From Pardosa pseudoannulata (Eukaryota > Arthropoda > Arachnida > Araneae > Lycosidae): a stretch of DNA of 64,000 bases. The stretch spans positions 10,943,314 to 11,007,313 of the forward strand of contig CM063509.1 in assembly GCA_032207245.1 (NCBI GenBank), read 5' to 3'. The notes under the pieces were generated by a model that was not told where the DNA came from, searched no databases, and saw nothing but the letters and a program-made list of their open reading frames with translations. Each line of letters opens with the position of its first letter. The first letter of the stretch is position 1. This document shows, in pieces, positions 29,601 to 41,600 of the stretch. Made by a program: the position numbers and the translations under genes.

Positions 29601-32600
29601 AAAGTAGTTTAAATACAATTATTTTAGAAAAATAATTTAGAAATGAGGGAATATTGGAGTGCATATTTTATGACCACACTGGGTAATTTATTCTTGAAAG
29701 AGCATTAGGGGGAGAAGTCTTATGTATTACCTTGCTGAAGTTGTTCATGTAAAATATTTTATCATTTTATTTTCCAAGTAAAATTTAAAAAAAAAAAAAA
29801 AATTTTACTTGCAATTGGGATTTTTAGGTTCATCAATTGTTTTGCAATAAATGGAGAGACGAAACTCATCAAAATAACTTTTAAAGGCTGGAGTAGCAAT
29901 GCACAAAACTTCATCTATTTTTTGCTGTTCATTTTATCTTCTATTTACACCTCTTAATCTTTAAAGGGCATTTGTATCTTCATCTGTAAATACTGTCTTT
30001 TGTCATGCAGTAGTGATGTTCATCTGCATCTTCCCACCTTGTGAATTATTCTCCTCTGTCAACTAATCCATGGTCAGAACTCAGCCAACACGTTGAAAGA
30101 TAAAATTATCTTTACCACTAAGTACATTCTTTATGATCGTGACCAAAAAACACTTGATATATCTTTTACATTACATTGAAGGGAAAATGATGGCTTTCCT
30201 CTCCTGTCCAGTCCTTTTTTAGTGCTATTTCATGTAATTTTGTGAATGAAAAGTAAATATACTACTGATATTGCTTGTAATCATGTGTAATAACTCTTTA
30301 AGCATCATGCTGTAAAGAATGCTTTCTTGTTAACAAATAAATTCGTACTGAAGCTGTAATAAGGAACCTTACTAGTAATTCTCCAGCTTTGGTTTTTACT
30401 GCTAATACTTTGTTATAATCTTTTATATGGTTATGCTAATTATATGGAAATATATGTATATTGCATATACAAAACCAACAAACCATATCAGAAATTATTG
30501 AATATTTGGCCATTCCGAATGCTATTAACCAGTCATTCAAAAACTTAAGTTTATTTCTTAAATCGTTACTTTAACTGCTACAAAAACACTATATCCTGCT
30601 CCAAATCAAGATTTTGACTGCTACAAAAATGCTTTCTCCTGCTCCAAATTTAAAGTTTTGCTGCTCCGAAAATGCTTTTTCCTGCTCCAAATTTAAAGTT
30701 TTGCTGCTCCAAAAACTGCTCCGAAATGCTTGAAGGGGCGCAACATCCCTGAGATTAACACCGGAGCCATGGTAGCTCAGTCGGTCAAAGCAACAATCTT
30801 GTCACTGAGAGGTTGCAGGCTCGGAACCCAAGCTAGACTAAGATATGCTGTGTTCGTTAAAGATGACTGGCACATAAAATATGTCACAATGTCCTCCATG
30901 TTCTTAATCCTACATCTGGGGGTGGCATTGGATCTTCTGCTTGGTTCCTGCTTCAAAATTATGAGGGCCCACTTGAGCAAAGTTGTACTTTCACCCTTGT
31001 GGTACTTGTTAAAATGAAAAGCATACCCCTTTGCCTTAAAATGAATAGCATATTGCTCAATCATGCTTGGTTTGACCAAGTGGCATAAGACAACAACAAC
31101 AAGTTAACACCTGTTTGGTTACTTTCAGAATTTCTGATTTCTGGGAACAGACTAGAACTTTGGAAGGTTTATAGTGTCTTTTTTACTGCTTTTTTTTATT
31201 CACAGATAAATTAAAAGCAATTTTTTAAAAATGCCCTATAACAAATAAGTGTAAATATATATATATTTGTATTCTAGATGTACATTTTTTTTCTATATTT
31301 AGCATTTTGTATGATGATCATTTCTATAAAGGAAGAATCTAGGGAGATTTCTGCTTGTGGTCTTGATAGCTATAAGTCTCTCACTGCTTGTAGCAGGGAT
31401 AAACAAACTTTTTTAGCCGCGGGCCAAGATAAATTTTTCTAAAGATTTAAAAACAATATACAAGTACCTAACGGTTTAAATACGTTAATGAGATGAATGA
31501 AATTGCGATTTCATTTTTAAAAATTCCTTATACTGGGGTTCGAAGCGAGATGTACTGATTTTAAGGAACGATGCTAAATGCTCATCTGTCAGTCTACTTC
31601 TGAAATTATTCTTTCAAAGTCGAAAACGCTTGTTCACATATAAGAAGCAAATATACCGCTGATCTTCTGGGCAGGAGATAATAAATTTGCAATTTAAGCA
31701 AAGTAGAAAAGGAGATGAATATATAATGTATAAATATATATTTATTTTAATTTGCCTTGGACCAGCAACTTAAAATTCTATCTGAGGATAAAAACTTCCG
31801 GTGAGCCGTAGTTTGCCCATCCCTGGTTTGTAGTATGCGAACATCTTTGTATTTGAGATGAAATTTTTCTTTAATTTCAAAAAGGCTTAAATATTTTGTC
31901 ATGTTTTCACCGACTGCTTTAAAAAATTTTTATTAATATATTAAAAATAATTACAGTTAATCTTAGAATAATTTTTTGGAAATAATTAAGAAATTTAAAA
32001 TTGTATATGTTTTCACTACTTTTATAATATGCAGATTGTGAACTAATTTTATTTTATATTTCTTTTCATAATACTTTTATTGTATTTAGATATATATTAA
32101 ATTATTTAATTTTCTTTTATTCTTTAGTATATTAATGATACATGTACTTGTGATTCTTTATTTTTTCTTATTTACTAAGCAATACATACAAATAATTTTC
32201 TGTTCATATTCTATTCTAATACTATATATTAATTTTATTCATATTTGAAAGTTAATATTTATGTTCAGTGTTATTCCTATTTATTTTGATGGTGATTATT
32301 CTGCATAGATTGTTATTAACTATGAGCATATTTTATGTCATAAGAATTACTGAATTATATAATTTTAGTATTGTTACTAAGCAGTTTGTAGGTTGGATTT
32401 AAATATTTTAAGCAAATTTTCTTTTTTCCACTGACTAGAAAATAAAATTTATTGACGGAAACATTAATTTTTTGTTTTTTAGTCAGAAACAAGTGAAAAA
32501 AGTTCCAATGGAATTTAGAACTTAATTGCAAGCAGTATCTGACTTATTTTATCAGCAATAATGTTTACACCAGAGATATGAAAAACATTACAAAAAACTA

Positions 32601-35600
32601 TTAGAATTTTCAGAAACACATTAATGATTTGTTAACTTTGGATAATGAATGCACTGCTGTAGTATTATTTTAACAGATTATATTAAGTTTTCTATTATTT
32701 CTGTATACAAAACCTTTTATAATTTCTGTTATGTTTGTATTAATACATTGGTAATTGAAGCAATGCACCTTGCACCAATACATAAATCCCTAGATATCAA
32801 TAGTGAAAATTTTAAAAGTTATTTTCTCCTAAAACTTTTGTATAATCTTTATATTTATTAAAAATATTTAATTAGTTATTTTGGAGGGTATTTTGATTTA
32901 TTGTATTCTCACTACATACACTAACCATGGCCAAATTTTTGATTAAAGGCCGAACAAGGGCTGAACAGGTAAAACGCTGTGTTTCAGCACCAGAGTCTAT
33001 GAGTATGAATCCTGTTGCTGGCATGGATGTTTGTAGCGATTTGGAATCATCTTTGAAAAGTAGGTCTCGGTCTCATTAGCCTTGTGTAGCAAAAAGTAGA
33101 GTGTAGAGCTCCCTACCATCCAACCAACCATCTTGGTTTAAGAATGATTTTGGAAAAGAGCAATAAATTATGAGTACTATTTAAGCAAGAAAGATTTTTT
33201 TGAAATGTAATTGTACTTATGTAGAGCTTTTCCAGTAAGCACCAATTTCCTATTATTCTTTTAGAAAATCTAGAGCAGTTTCATTCAATCTGTTATACAT
33301 GTTCTTAACTGGTAAAGATATGTCATATCCTTATTAGAATTAACTATAGATTTCAACAAGAAGAAAGTTTTTAAACAAATGTTTAATTAGTGAATTGAAG
33401 ATGATGAAGTTTATTGAAATAATATTATAATTATATTTTTGACTGGTTCTTTAAATAACATATACATATATATGAATGTAAGAAACAGCTACTCTTTTGT
33501 TTTGAGGCATAAAATAAAGATTCTTTTTCTACCAATACACTACATCAATCATACATCAGGTCAAAGCTATTTCAATAAACCTCCTCCTTCAGAGCTCAGA
33601 TGGCTTGATGGTCAAAGCAACGATCTCATCACTGAGAGGTTACAGGTTCGGAACCCAAGCTGGCCTAAGATCTACTGTGTTCATTAAAAATAACTGGCAC
33701 TTAAAATATGTCACAATGTCCTCCTTGTTCTTAATCCATACCTCTGGGGGTGGTAGTCCAAGTCTTTTAGTTTTCTGCTTGGTTCCTGCTTCAAAATTAT
33801 GAGGTTCCACTTGAGCAAAGTTGTACTTTCACCCTTGTGGTATGCATTAAAATGGAAAGCACACCCCTTTGCCTTAAAACAAGTAGCCTCTGGCTCAATC
33901 ATGCTTGGTTTGATCAAGTGGCATAAGACAACAACAACAATAAGTTAACACCTGTTTGGGTACTTTCAGAATTTCTGATTTCTGTGAGACTAGAACTTTG
34001 GAAGGTTTATAGTGTCTTTTTTACTGCTTTTTTTTATTCACAGATAAATTAAAAGCAATTTTTTAAAAATGCCCTGTGGCAAATAAATAAGTTTAAAAAT
34101 ATATATATTTGTATGCTAGATGTACATTTTTTTCCTATATTTAGCATTTTGTATGATGATCATTCCTATAAAGGAAGAATCTAGGAAAATTTCTGCTTGT
34201 GGTCTTGATAGCTGTAGGTCTCTCACTGTTTATAGTATGCAAACATCATTATATTTGCGATGAAATTTTTCATTAATTTAAAAAAGGTTTAAATATTTTG
34301 TCATGTTTTCACTGACTGCTTTAAAAAATTTTTATTAATAAATTAAAAATAATTACAGTTAATCTTAGAATAATTTTTTGGAAATAATTAAATTTAAAAT
34401 TGTAGTGTGCCCATATGTTTTCACTACTTTTATAATATGCAGATTGTGAACTAACATACATCAGGTCAAGGCTATTTCAATAAACCTCCTCCTTCAGAGC
34501 TCAAATGGCATAATGGTCACTGTGCAGGAATGGAATCCCAGAAAGCCGATTCAAACCTCCCAGATGCATGAAATACCTCCCTGTACATCCAGAGAATGTA
34601 CAGAATAAATTTGTGGAACTAGATGTGCTCTTTGAAGCAAGCAGGTGGTAGAGAGTAATAGAATCATAATCTAAAATCCTCTCTCCTGAAAGTGAGGGGA
34701 TTTTACAGTATCGCTGCAATTCTCAAATTGTGTGCCACAAGTATTTGTTAAAAGGAAATGGGGGAAAGTTTGAGAGCTACTTCTCTAGTGACTGGTTTTT
34801 AATTTCTAAAGATCTGCGTCTATACAATCATTCTATCCAGTACAAGTTCCATCTTTTCTGGTGCCTTCTACTTTTGCAAATATCTTTTTTAACAGAGTCT
34901 GTCTAAACATATTCTTAAGATTTAATAACATAAGTAATATTAGGTTATTTTAATCTTCTGTATATTTCATGTTTATGTATAATTCTCCATTTTTCATTCT
35001 CTTTGATTGGGCTAAATATGTTTTGGAGGGTTTTTCTTTCAAATATTATAAGTCTATCTATCCTCTTCTGCCTCTATTATTAACCAGCACTCACTACCAT
35101 GCAATATAATAACTGTGATAAACTTTATATAGATTTCTTTTATCCAGACTTAAGCTTAGACTTAGCAAATTTTTAAAACTATAATAACATGTAATAATCA
35201 TATGTAATATTAGTACTTTAAAGATTAGATGGGATAAATAAGATTATTTTTTATATACATATATTATAGGGATATATGTAGGTATGTATATTTATTTGCT
35301 AAAAATTAAACTGTTTCTCTTTTATAAGGATAACACAATGTTTATCATAAACATTTTAATTTCTAGTAAGTTTATACTCATATTGTATCTGTACTTTTTA
35401 GGAGCTCGTAGCTGGAAGAATGAGAAAAAGGATACATGTTTTGGCGAATGTGAATTTAGTGTACGATTAGATAAAGAATATGTATCTGATCGTGATAGCA
35501 GTGTTCCTGAACTTAGTTCTGGATTTTTGAGAATTCTTGCAAGTAATTTATACCTACAGTTGCAGATGAACAGTATTTCTGGAATAGTTGAATTTTTTGA

Positions 35601-38600
35601 AGATGAAATGGTGGCAAAACCTATGCCATCAAAAGTAATTTTAGATAATTTACAAATACAGTTACAGGTACTTATTGATTTTATTCTTACTTGTAAACTA
35701 ATAATATTTAAAATTTACATTTTTGATGCTGTGTGTAAGTTATTTTTATTTTTGAGGGAAGCATATTGTATCCTTTAGAAATGGAAATCTGAGATTTTTT
35801 TTTCAGAGTCTCAGCGAAGTGAATTTAAACAAAATGCTAAGAAAAATTATCAAAGTACTATATTACTTCAATCTGTGTGTTTCATATCAATAATCAGTCT
35901 CATAACATAGGTATTTTCCATTTTGGGAAGATGCAAAATTTGCTATCCTTCTTATTCTACTCCCTTTAGAACAGCGTTTCCCAACCTTTTTTGGCCAAGG
36001 CACACTTGTCGCGGGGAAAAAAATCACGAGGCACACCACCATTAGAAAATGTTAAAAAATTAACTCTGTGCCTATACTGACTATAATAAAGTAATTCTCT
36101 TGAATAGGAATCAAATAAGCACAAAGAAAGTATTTTATAATTACTTTATTATGAAATATTAAGTAAACAGAATAGTGAAAAATTATAAAATACTTTCAGT
36201 GCGAAACCTGGGCCTGTTTGGCTGAACACAAAGCTGATATTCTGGCTGGAATCGAAGAAAGACACACACGTAGCTCTTCGTCAACAGTTCTCAGTCTCTC
36301 TCTGTATTTGGTTTTCATATCAATCATGCTTGAAAAGCTAATCTCACACAGATATGTAGTGGAAAAAGGGAGCAATGTCAAAATAGCTTTGTTTGCTAGA
36401 AGGGGGAACTCCTTGGCAGTATCCAACCAAAAACTGTCCAAAAGTAGATCAGCAAATCTTAGCTTGCAATTACGATTTTGTTTCAGTTCAATTAGTTCCT
36501 CCTGCTCCTGTAAAGTCATTTCCTTTCCAACAACTGATGCTGAGCTATAAGGGTCCCTAACCCAGTCAAGGCATTCAGTGGAGACTGAAGAGAAATAAAA
36601 TGACAACTTCTCCTCAAGAGTTTTTAAATGCTTAACTATTATCTCACACAGTGAAGCAGTGTGAACATCTTGCCATTGCATGGTGAGTGTGAACATTTCA
36701 AGATTGCCACTTTCCACGTGTTGATGCCAGAGTTGCACCTTTGAACGAAATCCATTTATTTTATCTGTACTTGTAAGCAGGTTTTCATTTCGGCCTTGCA
36801 TTCGGGTGTTCAATTCATTCAGATGATGAAATATATCTGCCAGGTATGCCAGCCTTGCACACCACTCATCACTTGCAAGCTGCTTTGCGTAATCTGACCC
36901 CTCATTTGTCAGAAACACTTTAAGTTCCTCCCGCAGCTCATACACACGAACCAAGACCTTGCCAAGCGACAACCACCGGACCTCCGTATGAAACAGCAAG
37001 GTTTTATGCTTTGCTCCCATCTCCTCACACAAAGCTGCAAATATGCGACTTTTCATGGGTCGTGACTTTACAATGTTTACCATGCGCACAACATCATCCA
37101 ACACATGAACTAAGGCTGATGGTAAAGTCTTGGCTACGAGGGCCTCGCGGTGTAAAAAACAATGCGTAATAATCACATCTGGATTTCTTTCCTTCACTCT
37201 GCTTACAAAGCCTTTGGTGCACCCGACCATGGCTGCAGCTCCATCGGTGCAGACACTTGTGCAGTTTTCCCACTTAAGTCCTCCTTGTTCAAGGTATTCT
37301 GATGTGACCCGAAAAATTTCTTCTCCTGTTGTTTTTTTTGGCAATACCTTGCAAAAAAAGAAGTTTTCTCTAATTGCATCACCATCAACAAAACGCACAT
37401 TAGCTAAGAGTTGAGCATGTCCACTGATATCAGTAGACTCGTCAAGTTGCAATGCAAATTTCTCACTGATACAGATCTTTTCCAAAACCACACTTTCGAT
37501 GTCTGCAGACATGTCATTAATACGTCTGGAAATTGTGTTGTTTGAGAGAGGGACTTTGGCTATTTCCTTTGCTGCTTCAGGTCCGAGCATCTCCTCTACA
37601 ATAGCTTTGCAGGCAGGAAGTATTAATGTCTCTGCCACAGTGTGCGACTTTTTTGTCTTGGCTATAAGTTCAGCAACTTGATAGCTAGCTTTAAGAGCTC
37701 TTTCATTTACCTTTGTTGTTTTTCTCATAAAAGTTGCCTGTTTCTCCATGTTGTCACGCAGGCGAACAAAATAGTCCACATTCTTGTTTTGAAGCAAAGG
37801 GTGTTTCGTTTGGAGATGGCGTTTAAGTTTGCTTGGGATCATAGCACTGTTAGCTAGCTTTTCACCACACACCACGCACAGTGGAGTTGGTTTGTGTTCA
37901 TCTCCAGTGAAAGTAAATTCAACTGAAATATAGCTTTCGCTATATTGCCTTGCGCCAGAGAATTTAACCATCTTTGCTTTCTTTTGACCCCCACTCATAC
38001 TCGGGCTCTCATCTGGCTCCAGATTTTGTTCAGAGTCCAGTTCTTTCCTTTTCAAAAACTTGTCCATCACTGCAGTATCAGTGTCTCTCTCCTCACAGCA
38101 GCCGTTGTCTCTCTGACACTGTGTGAGCCGTCTGCCTGCGTCTCATGGGGAGGGAGGCAGGGGGAGGAGTTATAGCACTGCACAGCGCCGTGACCACCTA
38201 TGACACCGACGGGGGGAGTGACGGGAGGAGTTATAGCGCTGCACAGCGCCGTGACACCCAGACCCGGCGGCACACCACGGTGCTTCAGACGGCACACTAG
38301 TGTGCCGCGGAACAGCGGTTGGGAACCGCTGCTTTAGAAAATATATTGTTTCAAGCATTTCTAGAGAAAATTTAAGTCTGCAAAGAATTTCTTTCTCAAA
38401 TTTAAAATTCTTACAAATGACAAAACCAGGTTTGATAGCATAAACATGTTTTGGATTCTAATATTAATAAATTATCATTTAAAAATAGCATTATTGCTTT
38501 TAAAAATTTGTAATAAAGAAAGAAATTTTCATTATATAACAAAATCTTAATTGTTTTTATTTAAAAGTTGTTGAATATTGCATTGCAACTCTCTTTCCCT

Positions 38601-38637
38601 CTATATATATTTGTGTGTGCGTGTGCATACACACAAT

Positions 38638-38683
<46 letters not shown>

Positions 38684-41600
38684 TAAATAAATTGTTGTGT
38701 GTGTATGTATATATATTTGATTTGGAGTGAAATTGTAACAAAATATTTGAGGTACTCTGAATTAATACCCTGCTTGTAATTGTGATAATCAAATCCTGCA
38801 TTTAACTGTAGGCTAAAAAATCCTATAAGTAGTAAGTTTCCACTTAAAAAAACTCATAATTTGAGGTATCATTGTAGTCAACTGTTTCTGATATTGATTT
38901 GTTTTGACATTTAAATATTACAATTACATCCTGAAAGTTCTAATATATACTTGATAATGGTAGTACTCTTGAGAACTATCAAGTATATGCATTATATATA
39001 TAACTATAAATTGTAAATTATCATGATGTATTAATTATATTGATTTATGATGATAATCCTTAGTTACATTTATCTATTTTATTGTTTCTTCTAAATATTT
39101 CTGTGCTTATGTTCTGTGTCTGTGTGTTTCATTTTTTGGCCTACTCTTTTCTTTGAGACTTAAAAATGAATTAAACATTATAAATAATTATAAATAAACT
39201 GCATGGAATTTCCTTCATAAATATGCATTCTCAATAATAACAGCTCAATAAACAGTAAGACCTGGTGTTACTAGCCTTCATGTTTTAAAAAATTGATCAT
39301 AATGCTTTTTAGTTTAATAACCTTAAAAGAAAAATGCTTTTTATTTAAGTCAACATTAAGATTTTAGATATAATATTAAAAAAACCTGTAATATTATATT
39401 ACTAGCTTTTTCGCACCCAGCCTTCGGTCTGGGTATTGAAATATTTCGATTAAAGGTGTAGAATCACTACTATAGATTAACAAATTTATAAAAATATTAA
39501 GTAAACACTTATGCTGCAGATTGTTGACAATTATGATAGTTTATTAACAACAGAGAATCCCAGATATAAATATGTACTTGCATAGTATTGACCGGAAAAA
39601 CGCAGCATAGTGATGCTTCATTCCACAACTTTCTGTACTACATAAGTCAATTATCAACATGCTATGAATATGCATGCATGTATGTCTTTACTGTGAAAAT
39701 TTTTATACCACGTAATTAAAAGAAATATGTCCCAAAAGTTGCCAAGCTTAATTAAGTATAAGTGGAATATAGATTAACGTCGCAGAATTGGATAAATAAA
39801 AATGGCACAATTGAATTCAAAATGAAAGAAATATACCAGATTAATGTATAAAACAAAATTGCTAAATAACGCTTGAACACGAAGAACGATTACATTATTT
39901 GAAAACACATTTTAAATGCTAATCAAAAGTAAGGCAATAATTTTCAATTTTGGTTACATTTCATAGTTGCCATTTCTAAAATAAAAACTTACCCTGCAGC
40001 CAAGTACATCATTTGCCTATTTTTTACTAGTGTATAAAATTTTTAAATAAAAGTCCAATTTAAAATAACAAAACCTATAACCATACAACCATACATTAGT
40101 TTTTGTATAAGAAAGGATGACAACTGTGAAATGCCAACAAAAATTTGATAGAACATGGCGAGTTTTTTATTACTGAAAATAAAAATCTTGTCAAGATAAT
40201 AAAATAGAAAAAAATAAAGTTTTTCTACAAATGATTATTTATGCATTTAGCATATGTAAAAATAGTCTCATATACATAAATCCCATCAGAAATATATATA
40301 TTTACACTTGAATTTTAATAGCTGAGATACATTCATATGTTACTAGGAGTACCAAAATACCAAGCAATAATAATGCCAACATTGAATAACACTGTCATTT
40401 TTTGATGCCAACTCAACAATGGAAATGCACATGACACAAAATTGAAAGTAGTATTTTGGTCGTTTTTCGTTCATACCTTTCGAACTAATTGGAATATCGG
40501 AAAACAAATAGGTGAAATGACATCCCTGGATCATTCTGCATCCTTCTGCGTCCAGTGGTTCATGAGGAGATAGATACATATAGGTTCATACATAGTTACA
40601 ATCAGATTTTAATATATAAGATGTTGTCTTACAAAGAGGGGATAACTGGAAAGAATTCTACATTTTATTAGATGGGAAGTTTTTCAAAAAATATGCTATA
40701 TATAAGGACAAAATCTTAAAAAGTATATTAATGTAAAAATTTAAAAAAAATGTAAAAAATGTAAATACATGTATAATTAAAAATGTAAATTTGAAATTTA
40801 CATTAATATAAAAAAGAAAGATTCATATATTGAATGTTGGAAAACAACATTACAATGGCATGTCTTCCTTCCTTTTATTACATCTCTGTATGTAGTTGCC
40901 ACCAATACAATAGAAAAACTTAATTGGATAAAAATGCACTGAAGTATGATGTAAGATAGCAATGTTTTCAACATCATTCTGAAGTAATTGAAATAACTTT
41001 GTAAGATCTTTAAGGATCTGATGTTGACGTACATTTTGAAGATAAGTAGAAACTGATTTTTCTTTTGTAGGAAGAGAGACCACCTTCTGGCTTAACATCA
41101 CCCAGCAGTGCTCCTTTGAATATAAGTTTACCTGGATGCATAATAGAGCGAACATTGGATGGAACTTTAAGTGTGCTACCTTTGCCACATGGTATGATAT
41201 TTTACATAAGCCTTCAAATACTTTTTTCCATTATTTGGTAATTTCTGTTACTGTGAATAAGGGTGACATGCTAAAGAAATTAGATACCTAAAGAGAAATT
41301 TAATTTTTATATATTTGATTCTCGTTTGGAATTAGATGTAACATGAAATAGGACAGTCTGCAGTTTTGCATTTGACCAGGGCTGTAACTAGGGCGGGGCA
41401 AAAGTTGTATTTGCCATGAGCATAGGGGCACCGCGCTGTGAGGAAAATGGGATCCGAAAGAAGACGATTCGTTCCTAGTAGAAACGAGAAAAAGTTGAGA
41501 AATATATTTTCTTATTATAAAATCAGATTTTATTTTTTAAATCCAATGTGTTTAAAAATTACTTTTTTATAAATATTCTCATTTTTTAAAATGCTTCTAG

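Larger units (their letters stand above)
26883..30751. mobile_element. Large TIR element (CAGGGATGTTGCG ends), 3.9 kb, composite
   Basis: CAGGGATGTTGCG at the left is exactly mirrored by CGCAACATCCCTG at the right, with AGATTA repeated directly on both sides (26877-26882, 30752-30757). Both subterminal regions carry repeated CTGCTCC words; on the right a ~45-bp unit (CTGCTCCAAATTTAAAGTTT) recurs (30590-30725). The hAT-like end is clear, although 6 bp is short for a hAT duplication. No transposase frame survives. A SINE (27981-28151) and TTAA copy 2 (28586-29467) are nested inside, so it is old. Confidence 0.72.

Noticed and set aside
26883..30751. Autonomous transposase inside the 3.9-kb TIR element
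   Set aside because: Only short low-complexity frames (27123-27511, 27609-27851) were found; none shows transposase motifs.
30730..31079. 95- and 100-codon frames
   Set aside because: Both run through SINE family 2, and matching frames recur in its second copy (33605-33917).
35284..35401. Upstream extension of the exon 11 frame to a start at 35284
   Set aside because: The acceptor TTTTTAG at 35401 and phase agreement with exon 10 define the exon; the extension is hydrophobic intron sequence.
36218..38358. Several + and - frames overlapping the Buster element (36218-36550, 37130-37414, 37945-38175, 38067-38297)
   Set aside because: Shadows of the transposase gene or frames through the GC-rich terminal region with no recognisable protein.
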